A DNA stretch of 64,000 nucleotides from UBA6168 sp964643005 (GCA_964643005.1 CAZXQI010000002.1:10679-74678); one strand, 5' to 3'. Shown: positions 35,698-44,854, counted from the first letter of the stretch. The notes: generated by a model not told the origin, from the sequence alone. Translations and numbers: made by a program.

Positions 35698-35907
35698 ATG
35701 AAAGATAACTGGGTAAAAATCTACTCCTCTTCGGATCTCGTAAAAGTTAAAATTGCCGAAGACGTACTCAAGCGGGAAGGAGTCATCAGCCACATTGAAA
35801 GTAAGCCAGACTCTATGTTCCCAATGTTAGGAGAAGCCGAGCTTTACACGACTGCCGAAAATGCAGAGCAGGCCATCAGAATTTTGAAAGAAAATGGGTT
35901 TGAATAA
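35698..35907 (+). CDS. DUF2007 small protein
   Basis: 69 aa. The sequence fits the DUF2007 (putative signal-transducing) family: KIYSSSDLVKVKIAEDVLKREGV, then a Ser/Pro-rich loop, a GEAELYT strand and a final helix ending ILKENGFE. The fold is ferredoxin-like and related to PII in shape; no enzymatic residues are known. It heads a run of small plus-strand genes (msrA, msrB, dodecin), 72 nt before msrA. Its role with them is unknown. Confidence 0.88.
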   Translation: MKDNWVKIYSSSDLVKVKIAEDVLKREGVISHIESKPDSMFPMLGEAELYTTAENAEQAIRILKENGFE

Positions 35908-35979
35908 AAGCATCGTTCTGCTGTCTTTGCTCCTATCTTCTCTGAAACCTGTCTTCCACAGTTATCAGATTGCTTCCGC

Positions 35980-36627
35980 ATGAAATACCTTATCCTGTCA
36001 TTATTCACGCTAAGCTTTGCGCTTAGTTCCTGTGCCCAAAGCAGGAATCAGTCTGCTGATACAAAAAAAGAAGAAACAAAAGACGTCATGCAAAGAGAAG
36101 GTTTAGAGACCGCCACTTTTGGCGGTGGGTGTTTCTGGTGTACAGAGGCAGTCTTCCAAGATTTGAGGGGGGTTGAATCTGTAACTTCCGGCTATTCTGG
36201 AGGGAAAACCAAAAATCCGGGTTATCAGGAAGTATGCACCGGAATGACCGGCCACGCCGAGGTCATTCAAATCCAGTTTAATCCAAAGGAGATTTCCTTT
36301 GAAAATCTGGTAAAGGTGTTTTTCACTACCCACGATCCTACCACACTCAATCGCCAGGGAGCAGATGCAGGCACACAATACCGCTCCGTTATTTTTTATG
36401 AAAATAATGAGCAAAAGGACATTGCAGAGCGCATGAAAAACGAGTTTGCACCTACCGTTTGGGACGATCCTATCTTGACTGAAATAAGCCCGCTGACTTC
36501 CTTTTATATCGCCGAGGATTACCATCAAAATTATTATAACGACAATCCAAATCAGGGCTATTGCCGGATTGTCATCAATCCTAAAGTTCAGAAAATGAGG
36601 GCTATGTATGCCGACTGGCTAAAGTAA
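35980..36627 (+). CDS. msrA: Peptide methionine sulfoxide reductase MsrA, exported lipoprotein
   Basis: 215 aa. A lipoprotein signal peptide is followed by lipobox LSSC (Cys18). The active-site motif is GGCFWCTE (Cys51, Cys54), and the family features GYSGG, TGHAEV and DPTTLNRQG follow. It reduces the S-diastereomer of methionine sulfoxide in proteins. The lipobox predicts anchoring in the cell envelope, so it would repair periplasmic or surface proteins. msrB follows after 13 nt and has no signal peptide, so the pair would act in different compartments. Confidence 0.97.
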   Translation: MKYLILSLFTLSFALSSCAQSRNQSADTKKEETKDVMQREGLETATFGGGCFWCTEAVFQDLRGVESVTSGYSGGKTKNPGYQEVCTGMTGHAEVIQIQFNPKEISFENLVKVFFTTHDPTTLNRQGADAGTQYRSVIFYENNEQKDIAERMKNEFAPTVWDDPILTEISPLTSFYIAEDYHQNYYNDNPNQGYCRIVINPKVQKMRAMYADWLK

Positions 36628-36640
36628 AATTTGTAGGACA

Positions 36641-37024
36641 ATGAATATTAAAAACAAAGAAAACTGGAATACGCTCACGGCTGAGGAAGAGCGGGTAATT
36701 GTAAATAAAGGGACTGAATATCCATTTACCGGAGAATACGATAAGCATTTTGTCACTGGGGTTTACGTTTGCAGACGTTGCGAAGCGCCACTTTATCGTT
36801 CGGAAAATAAGTTCAACGCCGGATGCGGCTGGCCTTCTTTTGACGATGAGATTTCCGGCGCCATTCGTCGGGAAAGAGACAGAGACGGAAGGCGAACCGA
36901 AATTCTCTGTGCCAGTTGCGGCGGACATTTGGGGCACGTTTTTGAGGGCGAGCACCTGACAACAAAAAACATCCGCCACTGCGTAAATTCAATTTCCATG
37001 AAATTTATCCCAACAGGAAGTTGA
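36641..37024 (+). CDS. msrB: Peptide methionine sulfoxide reductase MsrB
   Basis: 127 aa, a single SelR domain. Zinc is bound by CRRC (about 45-48) and CASC (about 91-94). The active-site region RHCVNSISMKF holds the catalytic Cys near residue 115, and GCGWPSF is intact. It reduces the R-diastereomer of methionine sulfoxide. No signal peptide is seen, so it is presumably cytoplasmic, unlike the adjoining lipoprotein MsrA. Co-transcription with msrA is very likely (13-nt gap). Confidence 0.97.
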   Translation: MNIKNKENWNTLTAEEERVIVNKGTEYPFTGEYDKHFVTGVYVCRRCEAPLYRSENKFNAGCGWPSFDDEISGAIRRERDRDGRRTEILCASCGGHLGHVFEGEHLTTKNIRHCVNSISMKFIPTGS

Positions 37025-37146
37025 CTTTTCTCAAAAAATCAGTCAAAACCAAGACTCTAATTACCGGTAATGCCACTGCGATTAGCCTGGATTTGAGGTC
37101 ATTAAAATTGAAAACTTTATTTTTTAACCTTTTAAATATCTAATTC

Positions 37147-37347
37147 ATGTCTGTATTAAAAGTCATTGAAATTATGTCCAGCTCAGACAAAAGTTGGGAA
37201 GATGCTACGCGCAAGGGTGTGAAAAAAGCTTCAGAAACTGTCAAAAACATACGCTCTGCGTGGGTTCAGGATCACAGTGTTTCTGTCAAAGACAATGCAG
37301 TATCGGAATACCGTGTCACCCTGAAAGTTTCCTTCGAAGTAATGTAA
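37147..37347 (+). CDS. Dodecin family flavin-binding protein
   Basis: 66 aa, normal dodecin length. Pattern: KVIEIMSSSDKSWEDATRKG, then a helix with ETVKNI and SAWVQDHSV, and the last strand EYRVTLKVSFEV. The Trp after SDKS and the W/Q pair near residues 39-41 correspond to the flavin-stacking positions. Dodecins form hollow dodecamers that bind riboflavin or FMN and buffer it. It is 122 nt after msrB on the same strand, fitting an oxidative-stress setting, though that link is inference. Confidence 0.95.
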   Translation: MSVLKVIEIMSSSDKSWEDATRKGVKKASETVKNIRSAWVQDHSVSVKDNAVSEYRVTLKVSFEVM

Positions 37348-37547
37348 TTTCTTTTGAGCCTTTGTCAATTCCTGCATATCGGCATTTAAAAGCAGCTTGG
37401 ACTATCGAGGCTGATTCCTTCAAAACGATTATATTCATAGCTCTATTCAGGAGATTTTGAAAAAGATTCTTCCGTGCTTTGTGCCAACAAAGGAATTGCC
37501 ACAGGCTCAATTCTCTTTCCTTTCAGCCATCTTCTATCTTCAAGAAA

Positions 37548-38144
37548 ATGATTTACGAATTCAACGGCTATCGCCCAATTGTACATGAATCTGCCTTTAT
37601 TCACCCACAGGCTATTGTCACGGGTAACGTTACGATTGGCAAAGACGTTTATATTGGGCCTGGTGCGGCGATAAGGGGCGACTGGGGCGAGGTCATTATT
37701 GAAGGCGGTTGCAATGTTCAGGAAAACTGTACGATTCACATGTTCCCTGGCGTCACAGTTCGGCTGATGGAAGCGGCTCATATCGGCCACGGAGCGATTA
37801 TTCACGGAGCGACCATCGGAAGGAATTCGCTGATCGGGATGAACGCTGTAATTATGGACAATGTCGAAATAGGAGAAGAATGCATTATCGGCGCTCTTTG
37901 TTTCGTCAAAGAAGGAACCGTTATTCTCTGTCGTAGTCTCGTGGTTGGGAATCCAGGAAGGGTAATCCGCGAAGTCAGCGATGAGATGATTGCCTGGAAA
38001 TCGCAGGGGACAAAACTCTATCAGCAACTACCTGCCCAATTATACGCCACGCTTAAACCCTGCGAACCATTGAGGGAGCCGCCTGCCAATCGGCCCCGCC
38101 AAATGCCTGTTTTTGAATCATGGAAAAAGAGCGCTGAGAAATAA
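37548..38144 (+). CDS. Gamma-carbonic-anhydrase-like hexapeptide protein (PaaY/CaiE type)
   Basis: 198 aa from the ATG at 37548; the longer frame from 37479 adds 23 residues with no family match. Left-handed beta-helix of hexapeptide repeats with the zinc-ligand pattern H64, H81 and H86 (in IGHGAIIHG) and the Arg/Asp pair in AIRGDWG. This matches gamma-class carbonic anhydrase/PaaY proteins. Activity is not assured, since many members are inactive. It converges with the ABC transporter gene, whose stop lies 8 nt away. Confidence 0.9.
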   Translation: MIYEFNGYRPIVHESAFIHPQAIVTGNVTIGKDVYIGPGAAIRGDWGEVIIEGGCNVQENCTIHMFPGVTVRLMEAAHIGHGAIIHGATIGRNSLIGMNAVIMDNVEIGEECIIGALCFVKEGTVILCRSLVVGNPGRVIREVSDEMIAWKSQGTKLYQQLPAQLYATLKPCEPLREPPANRPRQMPVFESWKKSAEK

Positions 38145-38151
38145 ACCTGAG

Positions 38152-39966
38152 TTACTTGTATCCCATGGCCTGGAGGTAAAATAACTCTGCATACTTCCCA
38201 CCTTGCTCCAGCAATTCTTCATGGCTTCCCAATTCCTTCAATTGTCCATTTTCTAAAAACAGAATTCTGTCAGCCATTCTCACGGTCGAGAATCTATGAG
38301 AAATCAACACAGCCGTCTTTCCTTCAATCAATTCTGAAAAACGGAGGAATACTTCATGCTCCGCTCTGGCATCCAGCGCAGAAGTTGGTTCATCCAAGAT
38401 GAGTAGTTGGGCATCCCGCATGTATGCTCTTGCAAGAGCTATCTTTTGCCATTGCCCTCCGGATAATTCAACACCTTCGCTAAATCGCCGCCCAAGTACC
38501 TGTTCATATTTGTTGGGCAAATCTTCTACAATAGTGTTTGCGAGGCTTTTATGCGCAGCTTCCTCAATGACAGGCCTGTCTTCCAACTGCTCAATATTTC
38601 CAACTGCTATGTTTTCCGACACCTTCAATTGAAAGCGGATATAATCCTGAAAGATGATACCTATAGCATTGCGCAGGGAATCTAATCTGTAATCCCGAAT
38701 ATCTATGCCGTCCAATAGTATTCTGCCCTCGCTTGGTTCGTAAAGGCGCGCTAACAGTTTCACCAGCGTAGTTTTCCCCGCTCCATTCTCTCCGACAAGG
38801 GCAAGTTTCTCTCCTGCTGCGAGATGAAAGGATAAGTTTTTAATCGCATATCGGTCTGTGCCCGGGTACTTAAAGCTCACATTTTCAAAAGTGAATCCTT
38901 CTATAAGCGGTTCATTTACCGGTTTCCCATTGGGGTTTTGCTCTATCTCGGGTTTGATTTCAAAAAAGTCAAACCAGTCTCTCAGATAGAGCGCCTGCTC
39001 GCCAATACTTGAAAAACGACTCATGATGCTCTGTAACATGCTCCGCATCCGCTGGAAAGAGCCTGCGAGGAAAGTCAAAGTCCCCACGGTAATCAGGCCT
39101 TTTGCTGTTTGCAACAAAATAACTACGTAAGCCATATAGTAGGCGCCGGTTCCAATAGCGGTAAAAAGACTACCCCACCCAGCGCGGCTAAGAACCAGCT
39201 TGCGATTGGCTAAAAAGTATCGATCCGAAAGCAATTTGAAACGGTCGGCTATAAAATCAGCCAGGTTGAAGATCTTGACTTCTTTTGCTGTTTCGTCGCT
39301 GGCGCCGATATAGCGCAGATAGTCAAGCTCCCTCCTCTCGGGCGTCCAACTTGTTGTGAGCGAATAGGTCTTTTGATTAAAATGTGTTTCTCCCAAAAAG
39401 GAAGGAATAACTGCAATTACTAAGATTAGAAGCAACCAGGGATTGAAAGCTATCAGACCGGCTCCCAAAAGGACTAGTGTGATAACGCCCTGAAATTGCG
39501 CAAGCACAAGAGACATGAGCGCTGTCCGGCCGGAAGTTTGTCTCCGCGCTCTCTCTAATTTGTCGTAGAAATCGGCGTTTTCAAACTGATAGAGATCCAG
39601 AGTAGCTGCATGGCGGATAAGTTGTTCGGAGGATTTATTGGAGAGCAAATCGCCTAGCAATCCATCGAGTAGGGTTATCCCTCTGCTCATCAGGTCGGAC
39701 AAGATGGCTAGCCCAAACTCTAATCCAACGAATAGCCAAAGTTTGTCTAAGCTGCCTTTATGATCAATCAGCAGAATAACCTCGTCAATTATTTCTTTGC
39801 CAATGTAAAGGGTGGCAAGTGGAACCGCAGACTGGAGTAGTCTAAGGGCAATATTGCCCATAGACATAGCCGGACTCGTGTCCCAAATCATCAGAAAAAA
39901 CCGAGGTAAGTTTTGTAGTGCAGAAAATTGTTGTTTGTAGGAAAGCTTTTCTTTTTTTATTGCCAT
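38152..39966 (-). CDS. ABC exporter half-transporter (fused permease and ATPase)
   Basis: 604 aa. The N-terminal membrane domain (about 20-330) has about six helices. The ATPase domain follows (about 365-600), with Walker A GENGAGKTTLV, Q-loop FQDYIRF, signature LSGGQWQKIALARA, Walker B LLILDEPTSALD and H-loop ISHRFS. It should work as a homodimer exporting a lipid, peptide or drug. No substrate gene is adjacent. It lies after gldN but is separated from it by a strong terminator. Confidence 0.94.
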   Translation of the reverse strand: MAIKKEKLSYKQQFSALQNLPRFFLMIWDTSPAMSMGNIALRLLQSAVPLATLYIGKEIIDEVILLIDHKGSLDKLWLFVGLEFGLAILSDLMSRGITLLDGLLGDLLSNKSSEQLIRHAATLDLYQFENADFYDKLERARRQTSGRTALMSLVLAQFQGVITLVLLGAGLIAFNPWLLLILVIAVIPSFLGETHFNQKTYSLTTSWTPERRELDYLRYIGASDETAKEVKIFNLADFIADRFKLLSDRYFLANRKLVLSRAGWGSLFTAIGTGAYYMAYVVILLQTAKGLITVGTLTFLAGSFQRMRSMLQSIMSRFSSIGEQALYLRDWFDFFEIKPEIEQNPNGKPVNEPLIEGFTFENVSFKYPGTDRYAIKNLSFHLAAGEKLALVGENGAGKTTLVKLLARLYEPSEGRILLDGIDIRDYRLDSLRNAIGIIFQDYIRFQLKVSENIAVGNIEQLEDRPVIEEAAHKSLANTIVEDLPNKYEQVLGRRFSEGVELSGGQWQKIALARAYMRDAQLLILDEPTSALDARAEHEVFLRFSELIEGKTAVLISHRFSTVRMADRILFLENGQLKELGSHEELLEQGGKYAELFYLQAMGYK

Positions 39967-40045
39967 TTACTGATAGAGGAAAAATTGGGAAGTTGGGTAG
40001 CATCTCCTGCTTCTAAAATTATGTTTAAGAATGCAAGTGAAAAGG

Positions 40046-40082
40046 AAAAGGGTTCAAACCCGGTATGAGTTTGAACCCTTTT
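40046..40082 (-). terminator. Terminator at the end of gldN
   Basis: A perfect 14-bp stem (40046-40059 with 40069-40082) has a 9-nt loop, A-rich on one side and ending CCCTTTT on the other. It starts 26 nt after the gldN stop and separates the gld genes from the ABC exporter. Confidence 0.88.
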
Positions 40083-40107
40083 ATGCTTGTGAGCAACAAC
40101 TGGGGAA

Positions 40108-40968
40108 TTAATATTCCCAGAGGTCGTGCTCAAAATTGAATATGCCTTGTTTAATTTTATCAGCTTCGAGCAGGAGGTCAACTCCAGTAAGATAGTCTTG
40201 CAAACGACGGTTTATGACGTTAGACTCCTTGTAAATATAGCTTGAGAAAAAGCGCATCTCCAACAAATCTTCCCAGGTAATAGGACTTGCATCGTTGCCT
40301 ACGTTAAAAACTCGCTCCCGGGAAAGCACTTCTCTCGCTTCGGGGTAATAAACCCAGAACATAGGCTTCTCGTATTTGAAATTGCCATTCTCGTCATTGA
40401 CGTCAATCAGCGGGGCAATACCGAGAATCCTCACCTGAAGCGTTGACGTTTGCTTGTCAAAGAACCATACTTCTTTAATCCTGAGGCGTTTGACATCTTC
40501 AGGGTTGAGGTCGTTTCTCACAACCTGAATGATCTCCTCGTAAGTATCCGGATCAAATGTATAAGCGGTATCAATGCTTGCACCCATCGAAGCCACTTCA
40601 TCAGAGGTCAGCATTGAAGTAAATTTATCGTTTTCAGTACTGTAAACGGTAATTTCTCCATTAGTAGCAGCCTCCATCAAAATGGAGAAAAATGGTCTCT
40701 CCGGATAGGCAAATGGTTGATTCATCTTTTCCCGCACGTCTATCACTCTCCAAATCCGCTTCTCCCAGAAGATATCAGCCTCCCGAACATTATTGTAAGG
40801 CAAAAGTCTTTTTTCGACCGTAGTCCGTTTGTCCACGATATCGTCTAAAGGTCTGCCTTCGTTAGGGTCGCTGGACTCTGTGAGAATGTTATCCGGTTGC
40901 TGCGCAAACGCTATATTACATAGCATCATCAACAAGCTAAAACCGAGCAATTTCAAGACAAGTTTCAT
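40108..40968 (-). CDS. gldN: Gliding motility / type IX secretion protein GldN
   Basis: 286 aa with a signal peptide (1-22, ending IAFAQ). Characteristic sequence: EADIFWEKRIWRVIDVREKMNQPF, IKEVWFFDKQTSTLQVRILGIAP, and the C-terminal FFSSYIYKESNV region. GldN is a periplasmic partner of the lipoprotein GldK; together they form the ring-shaped complex of the type IX secretion machine. It is the last gene of gldKLMN, 89 nt after gldM, with a 10-bp inverted repeat in the gap. Confidence 0.96.
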   Translation of the reverse strand: MKLVLKLLGFSLLMMLCNIAFAQQPDNILTESSDPNEGRPLDDIVDKRTTVEKRLLPYNNVREADIFWEKRIWRVIDVREKMNQPFAYPERPFFSILMEAATNGEITVYSTENDKFTSMLTSDEVASMGASIDTAYTFDPDTYEEIIQVVRNDLNPEDVKRLRIKEVWFFDKQTSTLQVRILGIAPLIDVNDENGNFKYEKPMFWVYYPEAREVLSRERVFNVGNDASPITWEDLLEMRFFSSYIYKESNVINRRLQDYLTGVDLLLEADKIKQGIFNFEHDLWEY

Positions 40969-40996
40969 GTTACTTGAAGGTTTACAATATAAGGAA

Positions 40997-41043
40997 ATAC
41001 TAACTGTCAGGCGATTAAACTAAATCCAAAAGGCAGTTAGTAT
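40997..41043 (-). promoter_or_regulatory. Inverted repeat between gldM and gldN
   Basis: Arms 40997-41006 and 41034-41043 are exact 10-nt complements around a 27-nt loop, lying between the gldM stop (41058) and the gldN start (40968). No strong U tract follows, so RNA processing or an mRNA stability role is as likely as termination. Confidence 0.5.
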
Positions 41044-41057
41044 CTCCTGCTAAAATT

Positions 41058-42617
41058 TTATTGAATTCTAAATACTAAAGAGTTAATCTTACGACCGGCC
41101 ACATCGCCAGGACATCTGGCTTTCACATCCTGGAAGTAATAGGTATCTCCGGGTTTGGCAGACTGCACTAAGTTTTGGGATTTCCCGCTAAAACTTCCGC
41201 CGGAGTTTGGCGCTTCCACAGGGTCTTCCCGTTTGGAAATTTTTACCAGCGTGAAGCCCTGAATATCGCAACGCGCGTCAAAATCAAAGTTTTCCAACCA
41301 GGCAATCAGACCCTTCTGCACCTTGAATTCGCCATTACCCATTTGACCATCTGCTTTATTACCCAGCTTGGCCACCGGATCAGGAATCCTTTTAACGCGG
41401 TACTGCTTCCTTGCATTCATCTCGCCTCCGCTAACAGTAATAAAGCATTCATCCGTAGGCTGCTTCACGCGCACATTCCAGGTATTGCTACCCAGTTTGG
41501 TCAATTCACCACCTCCTCCAGATATCCCTACTTTGAGTTCATTACTCGAAATACCGGCTGCGGAAACTGAGATTGGGTTATCTACGCCAATGTAAAAGAC
41601 GTTCATTTTGTCGGCAGATATCGCAACGGAACGCTCTCCAACTTCGAAGCTAAAGTCTTTAGAATAAGATTTTGTTTCCTGAGTAAGAGGGTTGGTCACA
41701 TCAATCTTGACGCTAAATTTATTCTCTCCAAGGCGGCTGCCGACGGTTTCATAAGAAGCTTTACCATCTTTTACAGGCAGGCTGCTTCCATTGACGCTAA
41801 TGCGGGTGTTGCCGGAAGAGGATGTACTGTACGCACTTAAGAACACGTCCGCAGAATATCTTTCGCCTTTGATAATATAACCTTTAGGCGCAGAAATCAC
41901 TGGTTCAAAAGCATCGAATCTGATTTCTTCGCCACTTACCTGCTTGAACAGGTGGTTCAGAACCGTCGTAGATGAAGCTTTTGCGTCTGCCTGAATCTTG
42001 GTTAGCAGAGGGAAACAGGCAGCAACCGGCATCTGACGGAATTTCCAGTCTGACCAACTGGTCTTCTTATCTGCCGCTTTTTGTGATTGCCAGTCTTCAA
42101 GTTTGAGAGGAAGAGACTTTTCAATATCAGGATTATTATCCACGAGAGCGAGCAATTTGGTTCTCGTCTCATTAATTTTCTGCTCCAGCTTAGGACCGAG
42201 TGCATTTTCCGGTTTTTCCTCTGGGCCAAGGACTAAAAGCCTGGTAGTAACGTCTTTATCTTTATCCCTTTTCGGCTTTGTAGGATCGTCGTCGCTTGCT
42301 CCACCAGCCGCTTCAAAAAGCTGCTTCTGGACATCGTCCACAAAATCCGAAAAATCTGTAGTTATATTGTTTGCTTCAATTGCCGCTTGGCGAAATTTTT
42401 CATTCCGCTCATTTTTATATGAGTCTGCCTGCTTATTGATATTGGCAAGAATCTGGTCGTTAGTTGAATCTACGATTTGATTGCTATTTTTAAGGCCTTT
42501 ATCCAATGAGAAGAAGGCGTTCATAACCTCTGCTGACACGTTCAGAGCCAACAGGGCAGTCAGCACCAGATACATCAGGTTGATCATCAACTGCCGCGGC
42601 TCCTTTGGAATAGTCAT
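41058..42617 (-). CDS. gldM: Gliding motility / type IX secretion motor protein GldM
   Basis: 519 aa. A short cytoplasmic start (IPKEPRQLMINL) leads into one membrane helix (about 10-32) and a long periplasmic part. That part has a helical D1 domain (to about 210) followed by beta domains with APKGYIIKGERYSADVFLSAY and a repetitive Gly/Ser-rich end. GldM spans the periplasm as a dimer and, with GldL, forms the proton-driven rotary motor that powers gliding and type IX secretion. It follows gldL after 54 nt. Confidence 0.97.
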   Translation of the reverse strand: MTIPKEPRQLMINLMYLVLTALLALNVSAEVMNAFFSLDKGLKNSNQIVDSTNDQILANINKQADSYKNERNEKFRQAAIEANNITTDFSDFVDDVQKQLFEAAGGASDDDPTKPKRDKDKDVTTRLLVLGPEEKPENALGPKLEQKINETRTKLLALVDNNPDIEKSLPLKLEDWQSQKAADKKTSWSDWKFRQMPVAACFPLLTKIQADAKASSTTVLNHLFKQVSGEEIRFDAFEPVISAPKGYIIKGERYSADVFLSAYSTSSSGNTRISVNGSSLPVKDGKASYETVGSRLGENKFSVKIDVTNPLTQETKSYSKDFSFEVGERSVAISADKMNVFYIGVDNPISVSAAGISSNELKVGISGGGGELTKLGSNTWNVRVKQPTDECFITVSGGEMNARKQYRVKRIPDPVAKLGNKADGQMGNGEFKVQKGLIAWLENFDFDARCDIQGFTLVKISKREDPVEAPNSGGSFSGKSQNLVQSAKPGDTYYFQDVKARCPGDVAGRKINSLVFRIQ

Positions 42618-42671
42618 GTGCTTTTTATTTTTTCGTTAAAAATTTAAATTTAATACTGCGAGCCTTCTCAA

Positions 42672-43268
42672 TTACTGGCGAAAACTGGCAATGGCATTAA
42701 GCATACCTCCATACACGTTGTTAAGGCCAGAGAGGTTCTTATTCAAAACACCCAGTTGATCTTTATACACTTTTGTGTCATTGAGAGAGTCGCTCAGGTC
42801 AGACATGGCTTCATTGAGCTTTGAATAAAAGTTATTCATAGACTTTATTTGTTCGCTTGTCCCTGAGAAGTCGACCTCTTGTAGCGCCTTCAGTGAAGAT
42901 AAATTCTTAGACATAGATTGGAGCTCTGTGAGCATACCCCCAAGTTGGGCTTCTACAACTTCACCATTCAGGGGCGATCCGGCTGCAAAACCCTGCTGTT
43001 GCTGAGGGTCGGCTGTCAACGGAGTGAGATTTGCGTTGTAGTCGTCAAGTCCGGGATAAAGTTTATTCCAGTAGAAGTCGGGTTCGGGTCCGATAATACC
43101 CAGGAAAAAGAAGATAAATGCTTCCGTACACAATCCGATGATCAGCATTGTACTGGCGCCTTCCCAACTTTCCAGCTTGAAGAGAGCGCCGAGCAATACA
43201 ACTGATGCACCCACACCGATGATAAAGTTCTTGACGTACTTAAACCCTTTAGTTTTTAAGAAACTCAT
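42672..43268 (-). CDS. gldL: Gliding motility / type IX secretion motor protein GldL
   Basis: 198 aa. Two membrane helices near the N-terminus (about 13-30 and 38-60) are connected by LFKLESWEGAS, whose Glu matches the membrane glutamate important for proton use in GldL. A cytoplasmic coiled-coil tail (about 105-198) follows. GldL is the pentameric stator-like subunit of the motor with GldM. It is separated from gldK by 230 nt with a hairpin, which is wide for this operon. Confidence 0.96.
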   Translation of the reverse strand: MSFLKTKGFKYVKNFIIGVGASVVLLGALFKLESWEGASTMLIIGLCTEAFIFFFLGIIGPEPDFYWNKLYPGLDDYNANLTPLTADPQQQQGFAAGSPLNGEVVEAQLGGMLTELQSMSKNLSSLKALQEVDFSGTSEQIKSMNNFYSKLNEAMSDLSDSLNDTKVYKDQLGVLNKNLSGLNNVYGGMLNAIASFRQ

Positions 43269-43449
43269 TTTTAGTCGTTTTTAAATAATGTTAGCTAATT
43301 AAATGAATGAAGGATTGAAATTCTCCTTTTTCAAAATGTAGGTTTTCCATAAAGGTAACATCGCATTGGAAAAAGAAGAAATATTAGTTTGTTATTAAGC
43401 CTTTGCCAAAGATTCTTAATTGCGTAAAATGAAAAAAGAAAAGGAAAGA

Positions 43450-43480
43450 GAGAGGATAGCAAGTAATCCGCTATCCTCTC
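43450..43480 (-). terminator. Terminator-like hairpin between gldK and gldL
   Basis: A perfect 11-bp stem (43450-43460 with 43470-43480) with a 9-nt loop starts 18 nt after the gldK stop. It is followed on the minus strand by a long T/C-rich tract. It could end part of the gldK transcripts, while gldLMN may have its own start (TACATTTT near 43333-43340 on the minus strand, one base from the -7 consensus). Confidence 0.65.
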
Positions 43481-43498
43481 CTCATTTAGATTTTAGCG

Positions 43499-44749
43499 CT
43501 AAAAGTCATTGATAGAACGTCCAAGGAAAGTAAGCGCACAACGAAAACCTATGTAAGATTTTGTAGTATCCTGATACTCCCAATTTCTGTTGCCATTTTG
43601 TAGAAACCAACCAATATCTTTCCAGGAGCCGCCGCGGATTACTTTGCGTTTAAAAGCTTCGGGGTCGTCATCCTTAGCATCGTAGCGGATATCCGGGTTC
43701 AGGTCATGGATGAAAGAATAAGCATTCTCGTAGTATGCTGTTGAAGTCCATTCTGCCACGTTACCAGCCATATTGTACAATCCATAGTCATTGGGATAGT
43801 AAGCGTCGGCTTTAACGGTGTATTGTCCTCCGTCTTCCGGATAGTTTCCGCGACCCGGTTTGAAGTTGGCCAACAAGCATCCTTTGGCATTGCGGAGATA
43901 ATACCCACCCCAGGGATAAGGCGCCATGTCGTGACCGCCTCTGGCTGCATATTCCCACTCATGCTCTGTTGGCAGTCGGAAGTCTTCTGAGTTCACGCCA
44001 TCGTTGCGTACAGCCTGATAAGAATCCCAGAGTTTAGTTCTCCAGTAACTGAAGGCTGTCGCCATGTGCCAGTTGATACCGACAACAGGGTAGTCGTCAA
44101 AGGCCGGGTGCCAGAAATAATTTCTGGTCATCGGCTCATTGTAGGAATAAGCGAAGTCGCGAATCCATACCAGGGTATCCGGATAAATATTAATTTTCTT
44201 ACGCTTAATAAAGGAGGTGCGGGGAGATTTGCCCTTATCGTGAGCAGCTGCCTGCCAGTCGTACCATTCGTACTCGTATTCCATTTTGCTCACATTGAGT
44301 TCTTTCCGACCTGCAAAACGGTCGTCGCCCTGGTAGTACAAATCTTCCAGAGTCTCATCCGTCCAGTCAATTTCGAACTCCCAGTCTAATCTTTCTTCCC
44401 CTGTCATTTCATCTTCGATAAAGTGATCGAGGTAGGTATGAGCCAGAGAGTCTTTCACCCAATACACGAATTGACGGTATTCGTTGTTTGTAATTTCCGT
44501 ATCATCCATGTAGAACCCCTGAATAGAAATAGACTTGGGTCTCTGAATAAATGTATTGGATATGTCCTGATCGCTGGGGCCGATAAGGAGTGTTCCCGAA
44601 GGAATATAAACCATCCCGTAGGGATTGATCCCCTTCCAACCAGGACGATCCAGAACTCCGACCAACTGGCCGCTTTGCTTGCTACCGCAAGAAGATAAAA
44701 ATGCTGCCATGATGAGCAGTCCAAACGAATTTCTTAGTAGTCTTTCCAT
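43499..44749 (-). CDS. gldK: Gliding motility / type IX secretion lipoprotein GldK
   Basis: 416 aa from the ATG at 44749; a GTG 9 nt upstream is less likely. The lipoprotein signal has lipobox LSSC (Cys21). The rest is a formylglycine-generating-enzyme-like (sulfatase-modifying factor) fold, with GFYMDDTEITNNEYRQFV, RLPTEHEWEYAARGG, YNMAGNVAEWT and VIRGGSWKD. This is the GldJ/GldK architecture. GldK forms the outer-membrane-associated ring with GldN. Candidate -7 boxes lie upstream at 44855-44862 and 44938-44945 (minus). Confidence 0.96.
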   Translation of the reverse strand: MERLLRNSFGLLIMAAFLSSCGSKQSGQLVGVLDRPGWKGINPYGMVYIPSGTLLIGPSDQDISNTFIQRPKSISIQGFYMDDTEITNNEYRQFVYWVKDSLAHTYLDHFIEDEMTGEERLDWEFEIDWTDETLEDLYYQGDDRFAGRKELNVSKMEYEYEWYDWQAAAHDKGKSPRTSFIKRKKINIYPDTLVWIRDFAYSYNEPMTRNYFWHPAFDDYPVVGINWHMATAFSYWRTKLWDSYQAVRNDGVNSEDFRLPTEHEWEYAARGGHDMAPYPWGGYYLRNAKGCLLANFKPGRGNYPEDGGQYTVKADAYYPNDYGLYNMAGNVAEWTSTAYYENAYSFIHDLNPDIRYDAKDDDPEAFKRKVIRGGSWKDIGWFLQNGNRNWEYQDTTKSYIGFRCALTFLGRSINDF

Positions 44750-44854
44750 TTTAAACACCCGAGTTTTTCCTTCTTAGTTGAAAAAAGAAATGTAAAAGTA
44801 ACGCTTTGCCGAATAAAACAAATAGCGCTTCCTAATTTGTGCTTTTTTGGCTGG

